Notes under the pieces: model-generated
What the model was told of the DNA's origin: nothing
Seen by the model: only the letters and a program-made list of their open reading frames with translations
The model's database searches: none
Assembly (NCBI GenBank): GCA_040219085.1
Contig: JAVJTC010000007.1
Coordinates: 67,995-131,994 of the forward strand
DNA length: 64,000 nucleotides
Direction of reading: 5' to 3'
Source of the DNA: Acidimicrobiales bacterium
Lineage (GTDB): Bacteria > Actinomycetota > Acidimicrobiia > Acidimicrobiales > JAVJTC01
Made by a program: the position numbers and the translations under genes
Part shown: positions 1 through 7,801 of the stretch, in pieces
How the letters are laid out: the number at the start of each line of letters is the position of its first letter
Numbering within the stretch: the first letter of the stretch is position 1

Positions 1-195
1 ACGGGGACCGAGGAGATCGACGCCCCGACGGTCGGTGCCGTGATCGACGCGGCGAGCGAACGCTATGGCCCCGGATTCACTGCGCTGTTGGGAACGTGCC
101 GGATCTGGCTCAACGGCGAGCCCGCCGACCGGTCCGACATCGTGGGTGTCGGCGACGAGGTCGCCGTGCTGCCGCCGGTCTCGGGTGGGGCCTGA
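1..195 (+). CDS. MoaD/ThiS-like ubiquitin-fold protein, C-terminal part
   Basis: The reading frame is open from the left edge and ends at the TGA at 193-195, so only the last 64 residues are visible. The end, LPPVSGGA, has the Gly-Gly terminus typical of small sulfur-carrier proteins of the MoaD/ThiS family, and the preceding VGVGDEVAVLPPV is typical of MoaD. In that family the C-terminal glycine is adenylated and thiocarboxylated to donate sulfur, for example to molybdopterin. One residue follows the Gly-Gly here (Ala), so processing, or a non-canonical member, must be assumed. The neighbour upstream is outside the window, so the pathway (molybdopterin, thiamin, cysteine or other) cannot be fixed. 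Confidence 0.7.
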   Translation, partial: TGTEEIDAPTVGAVIDAASERYGPGFTALLGTCRIWLNGEPADRSDIVGVGDEVAVLPPVSGGA

Positions 196-218
196 GCGGG
201 CGCAGTCCCGCCCGGCGC

Positions 219-234
219 TAGCCTGATCATCCGG
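219..234 (+). promoter_or_regulatory. Candidate leaderless promoter of the rsiG-like gene
   Basis: The box TAGCCT (219-224) lies 10 nt before the ATG at 235. This fits a -10 element of the TANNNT type placed so that transcription would start at or next to the start codon. No clear -35 box is seen and no Shine-Dalgarno sequence precedes the ATG. Confidence 0.4.
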
Positions 235-783
235 ATGGAACCGGGCATCGACACCATCATCTCGGAAGGCTTCGTAGCGGGCCTGGCCGACCTCCCCCTC
301 GAAGAGGTCCGCGCCCGTCGCACCGCTGCGCAGCGCTTCGAGAACGCCGTGTCCTACGTGCGTCGTCTCGCCCACGGCCGCCTCGACATCCTCGGTTCCG
401 AGGTCGCCCGGCGCGACGACGGCGCGGGCGTGTTCGAGGACCTCGTGGGGGCACTGCGGTCCTCTCTCGGCGGGGGTGCGCAGAGCCGTACCGCTCCCGA
501 GTTCGGCCTGCCGGCGCGCGCCCCCCAGGACCTCGAACCGACGGCGGAGGCCGACCCGCTGGTGGCCGACCTCGACGTCGCCGTCAGCCCGGGTCTGATC
601 TCCGCCGTGGCAGAGGCCTCCGATGAGGAACTCGCCGCGGCTCTGGTGCGACTCAACGCGTTCGAGGACTCGATCTCCGCCCGCCGCCGGGCGCTGCACG
701 AGACGTTGGACGCCCTCCAGGCCGAAATCGTCCGGCGTTACCGAGACGACGGTGTCGACGTGAGCTCGGTTCTCGGCCGGTGA
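235..783 (+). CDS. rsiG: RsiG-like c-di-GMP-binding anti-sigma factor
   Basis: A 182-residue protein with two copies of the c-di-GMP signature known from Streptomyces RsiG, E(X)3S(X)2R(X)3Q(X)3D. Copy 1 is E36-S40-R43-H47-D51 and copy 2 is E144-S148-R151-H155-D159. Spacing is exact in both, with His replacing Gln in both. The first helix (NAVSYVRRLAHGRLDIL) reads like the RsiG family, in which two helices form an antiparallel coiled coil that binds a c-di-GMP dimer and holds a WhiG-type sigma factor. Residues 75-110 between the motifs are low-complexity. The stop overlaps the GTG start of mshA, so the two are probably co-translated. Assignment rests on the paired motif. The partner sigma factor is not in the window, and whether His can replace Gln in ligand binding is unknown. 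Confidence 0.75.
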   Translation: MEPGIDTIISEGFVAGLADLPLEEVRARRTAAQRFENAVSYVRRLAHGRLDILGSEVARRDDGAGVFEDLVGALRSSLGGGAQSRTAPEFGLPARAPQDLEPTAEADPLVADLDVAVSPGLISAVAEASDEELAAALVRLNAFEDSISARRRALHETLDALQAEIVRRYRDDGVDVSSVLGR

Positions 784-2036
784 GTTCGCTGGATCCGTGC
801 GCGGGCGAAGGGACGGACCGCCCGACGCGTGTCGCTGTCCTGTCGCTGCACACCTCCCCGCTCGTGCAACCTGGATCGGGGGACAGCGGCGGAATGAACG
901 TCTACGTCCGTGAGCTCGTCGCTGCGCTCGCCCACGTGGGGGTGTGCGGCACCGTGTATGTCCGGCGGTGGTCCCGGGACCTCCCCCGGGTCGTCGGCGT
1001 CGAGCCGGGCGTACGTGTGGTCCACGTCGACGCAGGCCATCCGGATCTCCCCAAAGAGGAACTTCCCGGGATCGTCGACGCCTTCACCCGTGGGGTGGTG
1101 GACGACATCGTCGCCACGGGCGGTACCGATGCCGTCCACGCGAACTACTGGCTGTCGGGTGTCGCCGGTCACGCCATCAAGCACGAACTCGATCTGCCCC
1201 TGGTGTCGACGTTCCACACCCTCGCGCGCGTCAAGGCCGAGAACGGCGACCTCGAACCGCACAGGCGTGTGGCCGAGGAGACCCGTGTCGTGGCCTGCAG
1301 CGACCGGATCACGGCGTCCTGTGTCGCCGAGGCCCACCAGCTCCAGCGCCTCTACGGGGCCCCGGCCGACCGGATCGAGTTGGTCGCCCCGGGTGTCGAC
1401 CATGCGCTGTTCTCGCCTGGCGACCGCACCGCGGCGCGCCGCGCGCTGGGCCTCGACGACCGCCCGACACTTCTGTTCGTCGGGCGTATCCAACCCCTGA
1501 AGGGTCTCGGCGTCGCGGTGGCCGCCCTGGCTGCCCTGGAGGACGAGACGGCCCGCCTGGTGGTCGTCGGTGGCCCGTCGGGCCCCGACGGGCCGGAGGA
1601 GTTCGCACGGGTGTTGGATCTGATCGCCGCGCACGGTCTCGCCGATCGGGTGGTGTTCGTCCGACCTCAGCCCCATCACCTCCTGTCGACCTACTACCGC
1701 GCGGCCGACGTCTGTGTCGTGCCTTCCCGCAGCGAGTCCTTCGGCCTCGTCGCCCTCGAGGCGTCGGCGTGCGGCACCCCGGTCGTGGCGGCTGCCGTCG
1801 GCGGTCTGCGGACGCTCGTCGACCACGGCCGCACGGGGTTCCTCGTGGAGTCGCGTGATCCGGCGCGCTACGGGGCCTTCATCGACGAGATTCTCGCCAA
1901 CCCGATCGTCGCCGCCGAGATGGCGATGGACGCCGCCAGCGCCGCCCGGGCCTACACGTGGTCGACGACGGCGGAGCGGCTTGCGGGCGTGTACCGCGAG
2001 CTCACGAGTTCCCAACTCGTCGACTGCGCGATGTAG
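780..2036 (+). CDS. mshA: D-inositol 3-phosphate glycosyltransferase MshA
   Basis: This 418-residue GT4 (GT-B fold) enzyme should join UDP-GlcNAc to 1D-myo-inositol 3-phosphate, the first step of mycothiol synthesis in the cytoplasm. The N-terminal PGSGDSGGMNVYVREL is the MshA-type glycine-rich donor/acceptor loop, FVGRIQPLKG opens the C-terminal Rossmann domain, and ESFGLVALEASACGTP is the EX7E motif that contacts the sugar nucleotide. Length is normal for MshA. The GTG start at 780 overlaps the stop of the rsiG-like gene by four bases. The YbjN-family gene follows, as it does mshA in mycobacteria (Rv0486-Rv0487). No other mycothiol gene is in the window. Confidence 0.9.
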   Translation: MSSLDPCAGEGTDRPTRVAVLSLHTSPLVQPGSGDSGGMNVYVRELVAALAHVGVCGTVYVRRWSRDLPRVVGVEPGVRVVHVDAGHPDLPKEELPGIVDAFTRGVVDDIVATGGTDAVHANYWLSGVAGHAIKHELDLPLVSTFHTLARVKAENGDLEPHRRVAEETRVVACSDRITASCVAEAHQLQRLYGAPADRIELVAPGVDHALFSPGDRTAARRALGLDDRPTLLFVGRIQPLKGLGVAVAALAALEDETARLVVVGGPSGPDGPEEFARVLDLIAAHGLADRVVFVRPQPHHLLSTYYRAADVCVVPSRSESFGLVALEASACGTPVVAAAVGGLRTLVDHGRTGFLVESRDPARYGAFIDEILANPIVAAEMAMDAASAARAYTWSTTAERLAGVYRELTSSQLVDCAM

Positions 2037-2066
2037 GGGGCTGGGCGCACCTGTGCGGGTTCGCCC

Positions 2067-2546
2067 ATGATGCATCCCATGAACGTCGATCGCCCGCCAT
2101 CGAACCAGGACCTCGACCGTGTCGAGGGCGTCATCGCCCGCTGGGCTGCCACCCAGGAGGCGGAGAACCCGGCGGTCGTCGCCGCAGAGCGCGGTGAGCC
2201 CGGGCAGCGGCGCTGGTACCTGCGACTCCGCGGTGAGAGCCGGGACGTGTTCACGGTCTGGCTGACCGTGCGCCAACGGACGCTGCGTCATGAGACCTAC
2301 TTCATGCCGCCCCCGGCCACGAACGCGCAGCGCCTCTACGCCCACCTCCTGGGTCGCAACCACGCGCTGCGTTCGATGCGTTTCTCCATCGGCGACGAGG
2401 ATGCCGTGTTCGTCGTCGGGGAGTTCGCCGTCGACGACGTGGACGAGACGAGCCTGGATCGGATGCTCGGCGGTGTCTATCAGGTGGTGGAACAGAACTT
2501 CACGGCGGCGATGCGGATCGGATACGAGGGGACCTTCCGGGGCTGA
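2067..2546 (+). CDS. YbjN-domain protein
   Basis: A 159-residue soluble protein of the YbjN / type III secretion chaperone-like family, recognised from the RRWYLRLRGE strand, the HETYFMPPP segment and the LLGRNHALRSMRFSIGDED region. The function of the family is not established. Its gene is a regular neighbour of mshA in mycobacteria, so a link with mycothiol or redox physiology is possible but only inferred. Start codons ATG at 2067, 2070 and 2079 are all in frame. The third would give MNVDRPPSNQ and cannot be excluded. It follows mshA by 30 bases and is probably in the same transcript. Confidence 0.75.
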   Translation: MMHPMNVDRPPSNQDLDRVEGVIARWAATQEAENPAVVAAERGEPGQRRWYLRLRGESRDVFTVWLTVRQRTLRHETYFMPPPATNAQRLYAHLLGRNHALRSMRFSIGDEDAVFVVGEFAVDDVDETSLDRMLGGVYQVVEQNFTAAMRIGYEGTFRG

Positions 2547-2784
2547 TTCAGAATCTCTTGCACTTTCAGTCTATTTCCATCTACTCTGATCTCCGTCCGG
2601 AGGGCTCGGGGTCGCTTGGGGAAGAGGCACCGGCCCCTCTGGACGCTCCCGCGCCGGTGTCGGAGGGGCGTTATTTGGACCATTACCGTTCTGTTACGCT
2701 TTCATGCGGTTGCCGGATGGCATGGGGCCGCTACAGTCCGGCACCGACGTACCGACGCCGTTTCGTGGCGTGCGGGTGGAGGAC
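2547..2784 (+). other. Intergenic region before the M23 peptidase gene
   Basis: These 238 bases hold no convincing gene. The first 50 are T-rich (CTTGCACTTTCAGTCTATTT), unlike the surrounding GC-rich DNA. Two overlapping dyads follow: CACCGGC near 2626 with GCCGGTG near 2652, and TGCCGGA near 2710 with TCCGGCA near 2740. A possible promoter is TTGGAC (2675-2680) with TACGCT (2695-2700), but the 14-base spacer is short. The second dyad would then lie in the 5' leader of the peptidase mRNA. A GGAGG stands just before the ATG at 2785. Confidence 0.35.
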
Positions 2785-4089
2785 ATGGGACGAACTCGAC
2801 TGATCGCGATCGTCGCAGTCGCGGCGTTGTGCGCCGGACTCGGTATGGGTCTGGTGGCAGCCCAGACCGACGAGATCGACGACGCCAAGGCCCAGCGCGA
2901 CGAGATTCGCGCCCGTGCGGCCGAGTGGGCGTCCGCCCTGGATCCCCTCGTCGCCGAGAACGACGAGCTCGAGGCCGCTGTCGCGACCCTCACCGCCAAC
3001 GTCGAGACCCAGCAGGCCGAACTCGAGGGGATCCGCTCGGCTCTGGAGCAGGCCGAACGTGACGTCATGATCGCCGACGAGGCGGTCGCCGAGGCCGAGG
3101 CCGAGGTTGCGGCACTGCGCGAGCTGATCCGTGCACGCGCAGTCGAGGCCTTCATCAACCCTGACGACGACGTGTTCGAACAGGTCCTGTCCGCGACCGA
3201 CATCGGCGAGGCGGCCCTACGTCGGGCTTTCATCCGCAGCGTGTCGATCAGCGACGCAGAGCTGCTCGACGAACTGCGGGTCGCGGAGGCCGAGGTCGTC
3301 GACCAGCGCGAGGCCGCCGCCGCCGCTCGCGACGAGGTCGGGCTCCAGCTGAATGCTGAGGCCGAGACGCTCGCCGAACTCGAAGTCGCCCTCGCCGACC
3401 AGCAGAGGCTCCGGGACGCGCTGGAGCAGCGCATCGCGGACTACAACGCCGAGATCGACGCGCTCGAGGCATCCGAAGCCGACGTCACGGCGCGGATCCA
3501 GGGCCTGATCGCCGACGAGGCTGCCCGCGAGGCGGCCATCGCCGAGGCCGCGCGTGTCGCCGCCGAACGCGAACGTCTCGCCCGCCTGCAGGCCGAACAG
3601 GAGGCCGCACGTGCGGCAGCCGCGGCTCAGCAGTCGCTCGCGACGGGCGAGGTCACCGTTGCGGAATCCACCGCGCTGGGTGCAGAAGCGTTCGATTCCG
3701 TGCCGCTTCCGGCGTCGGCCCCCTCGGCGCTGGTATGGCCCGTCGGTGGCGTCGTCACCTCGCCATTCGGACCACGCTGGGGTCGTATGCACGAAGGCAT
3801 CGACATCGGCGCCCCCACGGGTAGCAGTATCGGTGCCGCGGCGGGTGGTGTCGTGATCTCGGCGGGCTACGACGGTGGCTACGGCAACGCCGTGATCGTG
3901 GACCACGGCGGCGGTCTCGTCACGTTGTACGGCCACATGAACGAGATCCTGACCTCGACCGGGGCGCAGGTCTCGACGGGCCAACTCCTCGGGACGGTCG
4001 GCTGTACAGGGTCGTGCACGGGACCCCACGTCCACTTCGAGACCAGGGTCAACGGGATTCCCTACGACCCGATGGCCTACCTCGGCTGA
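2785..4089 (+). CDS. Secreted coiled-coil M23 peptidase (peptidoglycan hydrolase)
   Basis: The 434-residue product starts with a signal peptide or N-terminal anchor (about residues 3-24, hydrophobic, ending VAAQ). A long Ala/Glu-rich coiled coil (about 25-290) follows, with a LytM/M23 domain in the last 120 residues. Metal ligands are visible as HEGIDIGAP (His and Asp) and HVHFE (HxH), so it should be an active zinc endopeptidase that cleaves peptide cross-links in the cell wall. The architecture resembles EnvC/RipA-type division or wall-remodelling factors. I chose the ATG at 2785 because GGTGGAGGAC stands directly before it and it puts the signal peptide at the N-terminus. The frame is open back to 2704. 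proC follows by 8 bases. Confidence 0.85.
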   Translation: MGRTRLIAIVAVAALCAGLGMGLVAAQTDEIDDAKAQRDEIRARAAEWASALDPLVAENDELEAAVATLTANVETQQAELEGIRSALEQAERDVMIADEAVAEAEAEVAALRELIRARAVEAFINPDDDVFEQVLSATDIGEAALRRAFIRSVSISDAELLDELRVAEAEVVDQREAAAAARDEVGLQLNAEAETLAELEVALADQQRLRDALEQRIADYNAEIDALEASEADVTARIQGLIADEAAREAAIAEAARVAAERERLARLQAEQEAARAAAAAQQSLATGEVTVAESTALGAEAFDSVPLPASAPSALVWPVGGVVTSPFGPRWGRMHEGIDIGAPTGSSIGAAAGGVVISAGYDGGYGNAVIVDHGGGLVTLYGHMNEILTSTGAQVSTGQLLGTVGCTGSCTGPHVHFETRVNGIPYDPMAYLG

Positions 4090-4097
4090 GGCCCCCG

Positions 4098-4898
4098 ATG
4101 GCGACCCTCCAGTTCATCGGCGGTGGCCGGATGGCCACCGCACTGGTCGGTGGCCTCATCGATTCGGGGGGATACAGCGCGAGCGACATCGTCGTCGTGG
4201 AGCCCGTCGAGGATCGGCGCCGGGAACTCGAAGCGACCCATCCCGGTCTCGTCACCTCGGCGACACCCATGGGTGTCGCCGACGTCGTGTTGGCCGTGAA
4301 GCCCGATGTCGCGGCCGAGGCATGTCGGTCGCTGCGGGACACGGGCGTCGAGCGGTTGCTGTCGATCGCCGCCGGCGTGAGAACAGCGGACCTCGAGGCC
4401 TGGACCGGACAGGGTGTGCGGGTCGTCCGTGCGATGCCGAACACGCCCGCTCTCGTGGGTGCCGGCGCGGCGGGGGTGGCGCCGGGGGCGGACGCGACCA
4501 CGGCGGACCTGGACTGGGCGGTCGAGATCGTCGGGGCCGTGGGCATCGTCGAGATGGTCACCGAGGCCGATCTGGACGCGGTCACGGCGGTGTCGGGTTC
4601 AGGCCCGGCCTACCTCTTCTATCTCGCCGAGGCGATGAACGCTGCGGCCGTGTCGCTCGGTCTGTCTCCGGAGGTCGCCGAACGGCTCGTGACGGCGACA
4701 CTCGTCGGATCGGCGAGGCTCCTGGCCGACTCGGAGGACGGGCCGGCGGAGCTTCGGGCCCAGGTCACCTCGCCCGGCGGCACCACCGCCGCCGCCGTCG
4801 GGGTGCTCGAGGAAGCTGATGTACGCGCGGCGATCGTCGCGGCCATCGCGCGCGCCGCGCAGCGGGCGGTCGAACTCGGCGACTCGTCAGCGAGCTGA
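4098..4898 (+). CDS. proC: Pyrroline-5-carboxylate reductase
   Basis: A 266-residue enzyme for the last step of proline synthesis: NAD(P)H-dependent reduction of 1-pyrroline-5-carboxylate in the cytosol. The N-terminal FIGGGRMATALVGGL is the dinucleotide-binding glycine motif. MPNTPALVGAGAAG and VSGSGPAYLFY are the conserved substrate and dimer segments, and VTSPGGTTAAAV is the C-terminal ProC signature. Length matches the family. The ATG at 4098 gives this full domain and lies 8 bases after the peptidase stop. The BldC-like gene downstream repeats the proC/excisionase-family arrangement of mycobacteria (Rv0500-Rv0500A). Confidence 0.93.
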   Translation: MATLQFIGGGRMATALVGGLIDSGGYSASDIVVVEPVEDRRRELEATHPGLVTSATPMGVADVVLAVKPDVAAEACRSLRDTGVERLLSIAAGVRTADLEAWTGQGVRVVRAMPNTPALVGAGAAGVAPGADATTADLDWAVEIVGAVGIVEMVTEADLDAVTAVSGSGPAYLFYLAEAMNAAAVSLGLSPEVAERLVTATLVGSARLLADSEDGPAELRAQVTSPGGTTAAAVGVLEEADVRAAIVAAIARAAQRAVELGDSSAS

Positions 4899-4956
4899 CA
4901 GACGCTGTTCACGGGCGCTTCGCGTGCCTGTCGCCCATACCCATCACGTGTCCCAC

Positions 4957-4985
4957 TTTCCACATCCGCAACAGTGGCCTAGAGT
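4957..4985 (+). promoter_or_regulatory. Candidate sigma-70-type promoter of the BldC-like gene
   Basis: TTTCCA (4957-4962) and TAGAGT (4980-4985) are separated by 17 bases. Transcription would start near 4992, giving a leader of about 25 nt with a GGGAG ribosome-binding site 9 nt before the ATG at 5017. This gene therefore appears to be leadered, unlike many others in the window. Confidence 0.45.
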
Positions 4986-5016
4986 CTGCGCAGGCTGGAG
5001 TAGGGAGTTTCCTCCG

Positions 5017-5211
5017 ATGGTGCATTCAGACGCGCAACCGCGTTTCATGACCGTCGCCGAGGTGGCGCAGTTGATGCGCGTCTCGACGATGACGGTGTAC
5101 AGGCTGATCAAGGCAGGCGACCTGCCTGCGGTTCGCGTGGGCAAGTCGTATCGGCTGCGTGCCGAGGACGTCGACCGCTACCTGTCGAATCGCTACACCG
5201 AGGCGGGTTGA
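5017..5211 (+). CDS. BldC-like MerR/excisionase-type DNA-binding protein
   Basis: A 64-residue single-domain winged-helix protein: MTVAEVAQLMRVSTMTVYRL is the recognition helix-turn-helix, followed by KAGDLPAVRVGKSYRL and the AEDVDRYL helix. This matches the small excisionase/BldC family (BldC of Streptomyces is a developmental regulator that binds DNA head-to-tail). Its place directly after proC matches mycobacterial Rv0500A, supporting a conserved chromosomal regulator rather than a phage excisionase. A GGGAG Shine-Dalgarno and a plausible promoter precede it. Target genes cannot be told from the window. Confidence 0.85.
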   Translation: MVHSDAQPRFMTVAEVAQLMRVSTMTVYRLIKAGDLPAVRVGKSYRLRAEDVDRYLSNRYTEAG

Positions 5212-5253
5212 CCCGGGGCGGTCCCGACCGCTCCGGGAGGTGCCGCGGGCCGG

Positions 5254-5265
5254 TAGGTTCGTGAC
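5254..5265 (+). promoter_or_regulatory. Candidate leaderless promoter of the DUF62 gene
   Basis: TAGGTT (5254-5259) is followed after 6 nt by the GTG start at 5266. There is no Shine-Dalgarno sequence before the GTG, so a leaderless transcript is likely. Confidence 0.45.
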
Positions 5266-6117
5266 GTGGCGCGCTACGAGACCATCTCGTTCATGTCGGA
5301 CTACGGACGCGTCGACGAGTTCGTCGGCGTCGTCCACTCCGTGATCCGTTCGATCGTCCCCGACGTGGCGGTCGTCGACATCACCCACGACGTCGCCCAC
5401 CACGACGTGCGGGGCGGCGGCCTGTTGTTGGCCCGCGCCGCCCAGTACCTCGTTCCAGGCGTGGTGCTCGCCGTCGTGGATCCGGGCGTCGGCGGCGATC
5501 GCAGGCGCATCGCGGTAGAGGTCGGTGGAGGGGTGTCGGTCCTCGTCGGACCCGACAATGGGCTCCTCGCGCCGGCCGTGGCGCTCGTCGGCGGGGCCGA
5601 TCGTGCTGTCGAGCTGACCTCTGAGGACTTTCACCTTCCCGCCCCGGGCCCGACCTTCGACGGACGTGACGTGTTCGGTCCCGTCGCGGCGCACCTGGCC
5701 GCCGGCGTCGACCTCGCCGAGTTCGGTCCGCCACTGAACCCCGCGACCCTCGTCCCCGCCGTCGTGCCTGTGACGAGGACCGAGGACGACGGCGTACACG
5801 CGGAGGTGCTCTGGGTCGACACGTTCGGCAACGTGCAACTCAACGTGGACCCCGCCGAACTCGACGACATGGGTGAACGGGTCGCGGTCGCGACGGGAGG
5901 GACCACCACCGTGTGCCGGCGCTGCGACACCTACGCGGACATCGGCCCCGGGGCTGTCGGCGTCGTCGTCGATTCCTACGGGATGACGTCGCTCGCAGCG
6001 AACAGAGCCTCCGCAGCGGAAGCACTGGGTGTGACGAGCGGCGCGGAGGTCATCTTGTCGGCCGCCACGGACGAACCCTCGGTCACGACCGCCGTCGAGT
6101 TGGGCAGGCGGTCATGA
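5266..6117 (+). CDS. SAM hydroxide adenosyltransferase (DUF62) family protein
   Basis: A 283-residue protein of the SAM-dependent halogenase / DUF62 family. Family marks in order are FMSDYG near the N-terminus, VVDITHDV, VVDPGVGG, VGPDNGLL and PGPTFDGRDVFGPVA, all around the SAM-binding trimer interface. Most bacterial members hydrolyse S-adenosylmethionine to adenosine and methionine rather than making fluoro- or chloro-adenosine. Halogenation is not suggested by anything nearby. The C-terminal domain includes VLWVDTFGNVQLN, also typical. The stop overlaps the ATG of a tiny membrane-peptide gene. Confidence 0.85.
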   Translation: MARYETISFMSDYGRVDEFVGVVHSVIRSIVPDVAVVDITHDVAHHDVRGGGLLLARAAQYLVPGVVLAVVDPGVGGDRRRIAVEVGGGVSVLVGPDNGLLAPAVALVGGADRAVELTSEDFHLPAPGPTFDGRDVFGPVAAHLAAGVDLAEFGPPLNPATLVPAVVPVTRTEDDGVHAEVLWVDTFGNVQLNVDPAELDDMGERVAVATGGTTTVCRRCDTYADIGPGAVGVVVDSYGMTSLAANRASAAEALGVTSGAEVILSAATDEPSVTTAVELGRRS

Positions 6118-6203
6118 GGCCGGCCACGACGCTCGTGATAGCGGTCCTGCTGCTCCTCATTCTCGGCGCGGCGGTCCTGCAGTTGTTCATCCTCGCCCGC
6201 TGA
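6114..6203 (+). CDS. 29-residue single-span membrane peptide
   Basis: The short frame starts at an ATG (6114) overlapping the TGA of the preceding gene (ATGA), which suggests translational coupling. The product is almost one transmembrane helix: TTLVIAVLLLLILGAAVLQL flanked by MRPA and FILAR, with positive residues at both ends. I do not recognise the family. It could be a genuine small membrane protein or a chance frame. The coupling and the clean hydrophobic pattern favour a real gene. Confidence 0.45.
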   Translation: MRPATTLVIAVLLLLILGAAVLQLFILAR

Positions 6204-6222
6204 CGCCGGTGGGCCCCGACGC

Positions 6223-7680
6223 TCACAGAAGGCGTCGGCGGACCTTGCCGCCGAGTCCCGTCGGGAGTTCGTCGACGAGCACGATCTCGCGGGGGCACTT
6301 GTGCCCAGCCAGAAGGGTTCGGCAGTGCGCCAGGAGGTCGCGGGGGTCGACTGTCTCTCCCGCGGCGGCGACCACGTACGCGACCACCCGTTCCCCCGTG
6401 TGTCCGTCGGGGCGCCCGACGGCTGCGGCGGCCCTCACCGCCCGGTGGGAGCTGAGCGCGTCCTCCACCTCACCGGGGTGGACATTGAAACCCGACACCA
6501 GGATCAGTTCCTTGGCGCGGTCGACGAGATAGAGCCAGCCGTCGTCGACGACCCCGATGTCGCCGGTGTGCAGCCAGCCGTCGCGAAGTACCGCAGCCGT
6601 CGCATCCGGGTCCTGCCAGTAGCCCGGGAAGACGTTGGCGCCCCGCACGAGGATCTCCCCGGTGTCGCCCGCGAGCGTGTCGCTCCCGTCGGCGTCGACG
6701 ATGCGTACCTCGACGCCGGGAACCGGGAGCCCGACCGACAGAGCGGGGCAGTCGAGGCCGAGGCCGAGCGAGACCGTCGGGGACGCCTCGGTGAGCCCGT
6801 ACCCCTGGGTGAGCCTGATCCCCAGGCACTCCTGCGCCGCCGACACCGTCGTGGCGTCGAGAGGGGCCGCTGCGGACACCGCCGTTGTGATGGTTACGAG
6901 GGGTCCCGGTCCCGGGTCGGCGGCGGCGAGCGCTGACCACAGCGTGGGAGGGCCGACGAGAGCCGTGGCTCGATGCCGATCCACGGCATCGAGCACCGAC
7001 GCGGCGTCGAAGTCGTCGCGGAACACCACGGTCGCACCGGACCGCAGGGCCGCACCCAGAATCGAGTTGAGGCCCATCACGTGGAACAGGGGCACCGAAC
7101 AGACGGTGGTGTCGTCGGGGCCGAGGATGCTGCGGCGTCCATCCACGTTCTCCAGGTTTGCCCGGAGGTTGCCATGGGTGAGGACCGCGGGCCGGGGCGC
7201 GCCCGCTGTGCCGCTGGTGAAGAGGAGCACGGCGGGTGCGTCTGCGGCCGCCTCCACGACCGGCCGCGGCGCGGCTTCGAGCATGGACGCCGTGCCGTCG
7301 TCAGCGGCCTCGTCGTCGCCGATGACGACGGACCGGGTCCGCAGCATCGCGCCCGCACCGGGATCGCGTAGACCGGCGACCACGGCCACGTCGGCGCCTA
7401 CCGCGGCGACTTCGGCGTCCAACTCGGCAGCGGGCGCCCGGCGGTTGAGCGGCACTGCGATGGCGCCGAGGCCGAGCACGGCGAGGTAGGTCTCGACGAA
7501 CAGGGCGCCGGCAGGCGTGATGATGGCCACCCGGTCGCCGGGAGCCACGCCGGCCGCCGCGAGTCGACCGCGTCGTCGGGCCGCACGCTCGCGGAGCTGG
7601 CCGAACGTCCACCCCCCGTCGTCGTCGACGACCGCCTGAGCGTCCGCTGGGTGTGCGTCGACGACCGTCGCGAGGTTCAT
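6223..7680 (-). CDS. Acyl-CoA synthetase / AMP-dependent ligase
   Basis: The 485-residue protein belongs to the adenylate-forming (ANL) superfamily. It has the phosphate loop LLFTSGTAGAPRPAVLTHGN, the ATP motif YGLTEASP, the hinge motif GWLHTGDIG, the RAKELILVSGFNVHP core and the C-terminal catalytic lysine in GGKVRRR. It should activate a carboxylic acid, probably a fatty acid, as acyl-AMP and then thioester. The usual TGxPKG of the loop is AGAPRP here: the lysine is Arg and the following Gly is Pro. The frame is open 19 codons upstream, but the ATG at 7680 is chosen because a TACGAT box sits 7 nt before it. It is transcribed divergently from the CAP-domain gene. Confidence 0.85.
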   Translation of the reverse strand: MNLATVVDAHPADAQAVVDDDGGWTFGQLRERAARRRGRLAAAGVAPGDRVAIITPAGALFVETYLAVLGLGAIAVPLNRRAPAAELDAEVAAVGADVAVVAGLRDPGAGAMLRTRSVVIGDDEAADDGTASMLEAAPRPVVEAAADAPAVLLFTSGTAGAPRPAVLTHGNLRANLENVDGRRSILGPDDTTVCSVPLFHVMGLNSILGAALRSGATVVFRDDFDAASVLDAVDRHRATALVGPPTLWSALAAADPGPGPLVTITTAVSAAAPLDATTVSAAQECLGIRLTQGYGLTEASPTVSLGLGLDCPALSVGLPVPGVEVRIVDADGSDTLAGDTGEILVRGANVFPGYWQDPDATAAVLRDGWLHTGDIGVVDDGWLYLVDRAKELILVSGFNVHPGEVEDALSSHRAVRAAAAVGRPDGHTGERVVAYVVAAAGETVDPRDLLAHCRTLLAGHKCPREIVLVDELPTGLGGKVRRRLL

Positions 7681-7693
7681 CGCACGAATCGTA
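7681..7693 (-). promoter_or_regulatory. Candidate leaderless promoter of the acyl-CoA synthetase gene
   Basis: On the minus strand the box TACGAT (7693-7688) is followed by 7 nt and then the ATG at 7680. No ribosome-binding site lies between them. Confidence 0.45.
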
Positions 7694-7801
7694 GGCCCCG
7701 GGACCGGTCCGGAAGTCGGGAACTCCCGGTCCGACACCGCTCACAGGCCCCTCAAGGCCGGTGTCTTCGCGGCCGATATGACACACAGGAGGATCGGATC
7801 G

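Noticed and set aside
2547-2784. Possible c-di-AMP (ydaO-type) riboswitch before the cell-wall peptidase gene
   Set aside because: The element is often found before such genes in Actinobacteria, but none of its conserved segments could be matched here; only two simple dyads are present.
5017-5211. Phage excisionase and integrated element
   Set aside because: The small DNA-binding protein resembles an excisionase, but no integrase, att-like repeat or phage gene is near, and its position after proC is conserved in mycobacteria.
5266-6117. Fluorinase or chlorinase for a halogenated natural product
   Set aside because: The family is right, but most members hydrolyse SAM, and no biosynthetic cluster or halogenase-specific context is seen.
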